A stretch of DNA of 64,000 nucleotides from Actinophytocola sp035995025 (GTDB taxonomy: Bacteria > Actinomycetota > Actinomycetes > Mycobacteriales > Pseudonocardiaceae): assembly GCA_035995025.1 (NCBI GenBank), contig DASYKY010000120.1:86498-150497 (forward strand), read 5' to 3'. Both the position numbers and the translations under genes were made by a program. The notes under the pieces are model-generated. The model was given only the letters and a program-made list of their open reading frames with translations. It searched no databases and had not been told where the DNA came from. Positions 63,367 through 64,000 of this stretch are shown here, piece by piece (position 1 is the stretch's first letter; each line of letters begins with the position of its first letter).

Positions 63367-64000
63367 CACGACCGGAGTCGAGATCCAGCTGGCGGCCGTC
63401 ACCAAGCGCTATCCCGGCCAGCACGCGGCCGCGGTGGACGAGTTCACGATGACGATCGACCCGGGGAAGACGACGATCTTCGTGGGCCCGTCGGGCTGCG
63501 GCAAGACGACGACGATGCGGATGATCAACCGGTTGATCGAGCCGACGTCCGGGCGGATCACGATCGGCGGCGAGGACGCGCTGTCGCTGAACCCCGACGA
63601 CCTGCGCCGCCGGGTCGGCTACGCGATCCAGCAGGCGGGCCTGTTCCCGCACCTGACGGTGGCACAGAACGTCGGCGTCGTGCCGGGCCTGCTGGGCTGG
63701 GACAAGGCCAGGGTGAAGGCGCGCGTGGCGGAGATGCTCGAGCTCGTCGGCCTCGACCCGGGCCAGTACCTCGACCGCTTCCCGCGCCAGCTCTCCGGCG
63801 GTCAGCAGCAGCGCGTCGGCGTCGCCCGCGCGCTCGCCGCGGACCCGCCCGTGCTGCTGATGGACGAGCCGTTCGGCGCGGTCGACCCGATCACCCGCGG
63901 CAACCTGCAGGACGAGCTGATGCGCCTGCAGTCCGAGCTGCACAAGACGATCGTGTTCGTCACCCACGACTTCGACGAGGCGGTCAAGCTCGGCGACCAG
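63359..64000 (+). CDS. osmoprotectant ABC transporter ATP-binding protein, partial (OpuCA/ProV-like)
   Basis: The first 214 codons of an ABC ATPase, cut off by the window end. Walker A is VGPSGCGKTTT, Q-loop IQQAGLFPHLTV, signature LSGGQQQRVGVARALAADPPVLLMDEPFGAVDP, and H-loop FVTHDFDEAV. The sequence is close to the glycine-betaine/choline-type ATPases that continue into a CBS domain, which is not visible here. It starts at GTG 63359, 8 nt inside the permease's end. The substrate-binding protein and second permease probably lie beyond the edge. Confidence 0.93.
   Translation, partial: MPDTTGVEIQLAAVTKRYPGQHAAAVDEFTMTIDPGKTTIFVGPSGCGKTTTMRMINRLIEPTSGRITIGGEDALSLNPDDLRRRVGYAIQQAGLFPHLTVAQNVGVVPGLLGWDKARVKARVAEMLELVGLDPGQYLDRFPRQLSGGQQQRVGVARALAADPPVLLMDEPFGAVDPITRGNLQDELMRLQSELHKTIVFVTHDFDEAVKLGDQ

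Overview
The window is very GC-rich (about 70-73% by eye) with strong G/C third-position bias, many GTG starts and dense ATGA/GTGA gene overlaps. F420-type LLM oxidoreductases, a mycothiol-type DinB protein, a 2-methylisoborneol gene pair and a conservon (CvnABC) point to a chromosomal segment of a filamentous actinomycete, most likely Pseudonocardiaceae (Amycolatopsis-like). The family assignment is inference. No rRNA, tRNA, insertion sequence, phage module or CRISPR array was seen.

Layout. 0.1-6.4 kb: a coiled-coil protein, a 46-residue membrane peptide, a glycosidase/LLM/reductase run, a secreted D-glucuronyl C5-epimerase-like protein and a membrane protein. 6.5-14 kb: a broken small gene, a cyclase-like/NB-ARC/TPR regulator, two methyltransferases, DinB, a WYL regulator and a divergent epoxide hydrolase. 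14-19.4 kb: a giant HTH-NTPase-TM-WD40 protein divergent from three small secreted proteins, with a triple 14-bp repeat between them. 19.4-24.2 kb: a compact minus-strand operon of kynurenine formamidase-like hydrolase, SDR, ACC-synthase-like PLP enzyme, AurF-type diiron N-oxygenase and tryptophan 2,3-dioxygenase. It looks like a small tryptophan/kynurenine N-oxidation pathway I cannot match to a known one. 24-33 kb: a membrane protein, an FAD oxidoreductase, a TIM-barrel protein, a cupin, a secreted protein and a sugar ABC importer without its ATPase. 33-36 kb: the two 2-methylisoborneol genes. 36-40 kb: an acylase-like hydrolase with an ATP-grasp ligase. 40-48 kb: envelope/stress genes, regulators with their targets, and pseudogene debris. 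48-57 kb: an aromatic meta-cleavage locus (monooxygenase, cupin and IclR on one strand; SDR, cupin, MhpC-, B-, D-, F- and E-like on the other). 57-64 kb: a secreted SGNH hydrolase, a conservon lacking CvnD, a hydrolase and the start of a glycine-betaine-type ABC importer cut by the window end.

The most unusual structure is a 74-nt module containing a 25-codon mini-ORF. Two copies lie head to tail between the PLP enzyme and the AurF-like gene (21028-21179, minus strand), and a diverged third copy lies 32 kb away between the MhpC- and MhpB-like genes (53311-53388, plus strand). In each case the module is joined by 4-nt start/stop overlaps to the gene before and the gene after, and its 3' end carries the GAGGGG ribosome-binding site for the next gene. 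It behaves like an in-frame translational-coupling cassette inserted at operon junctions.
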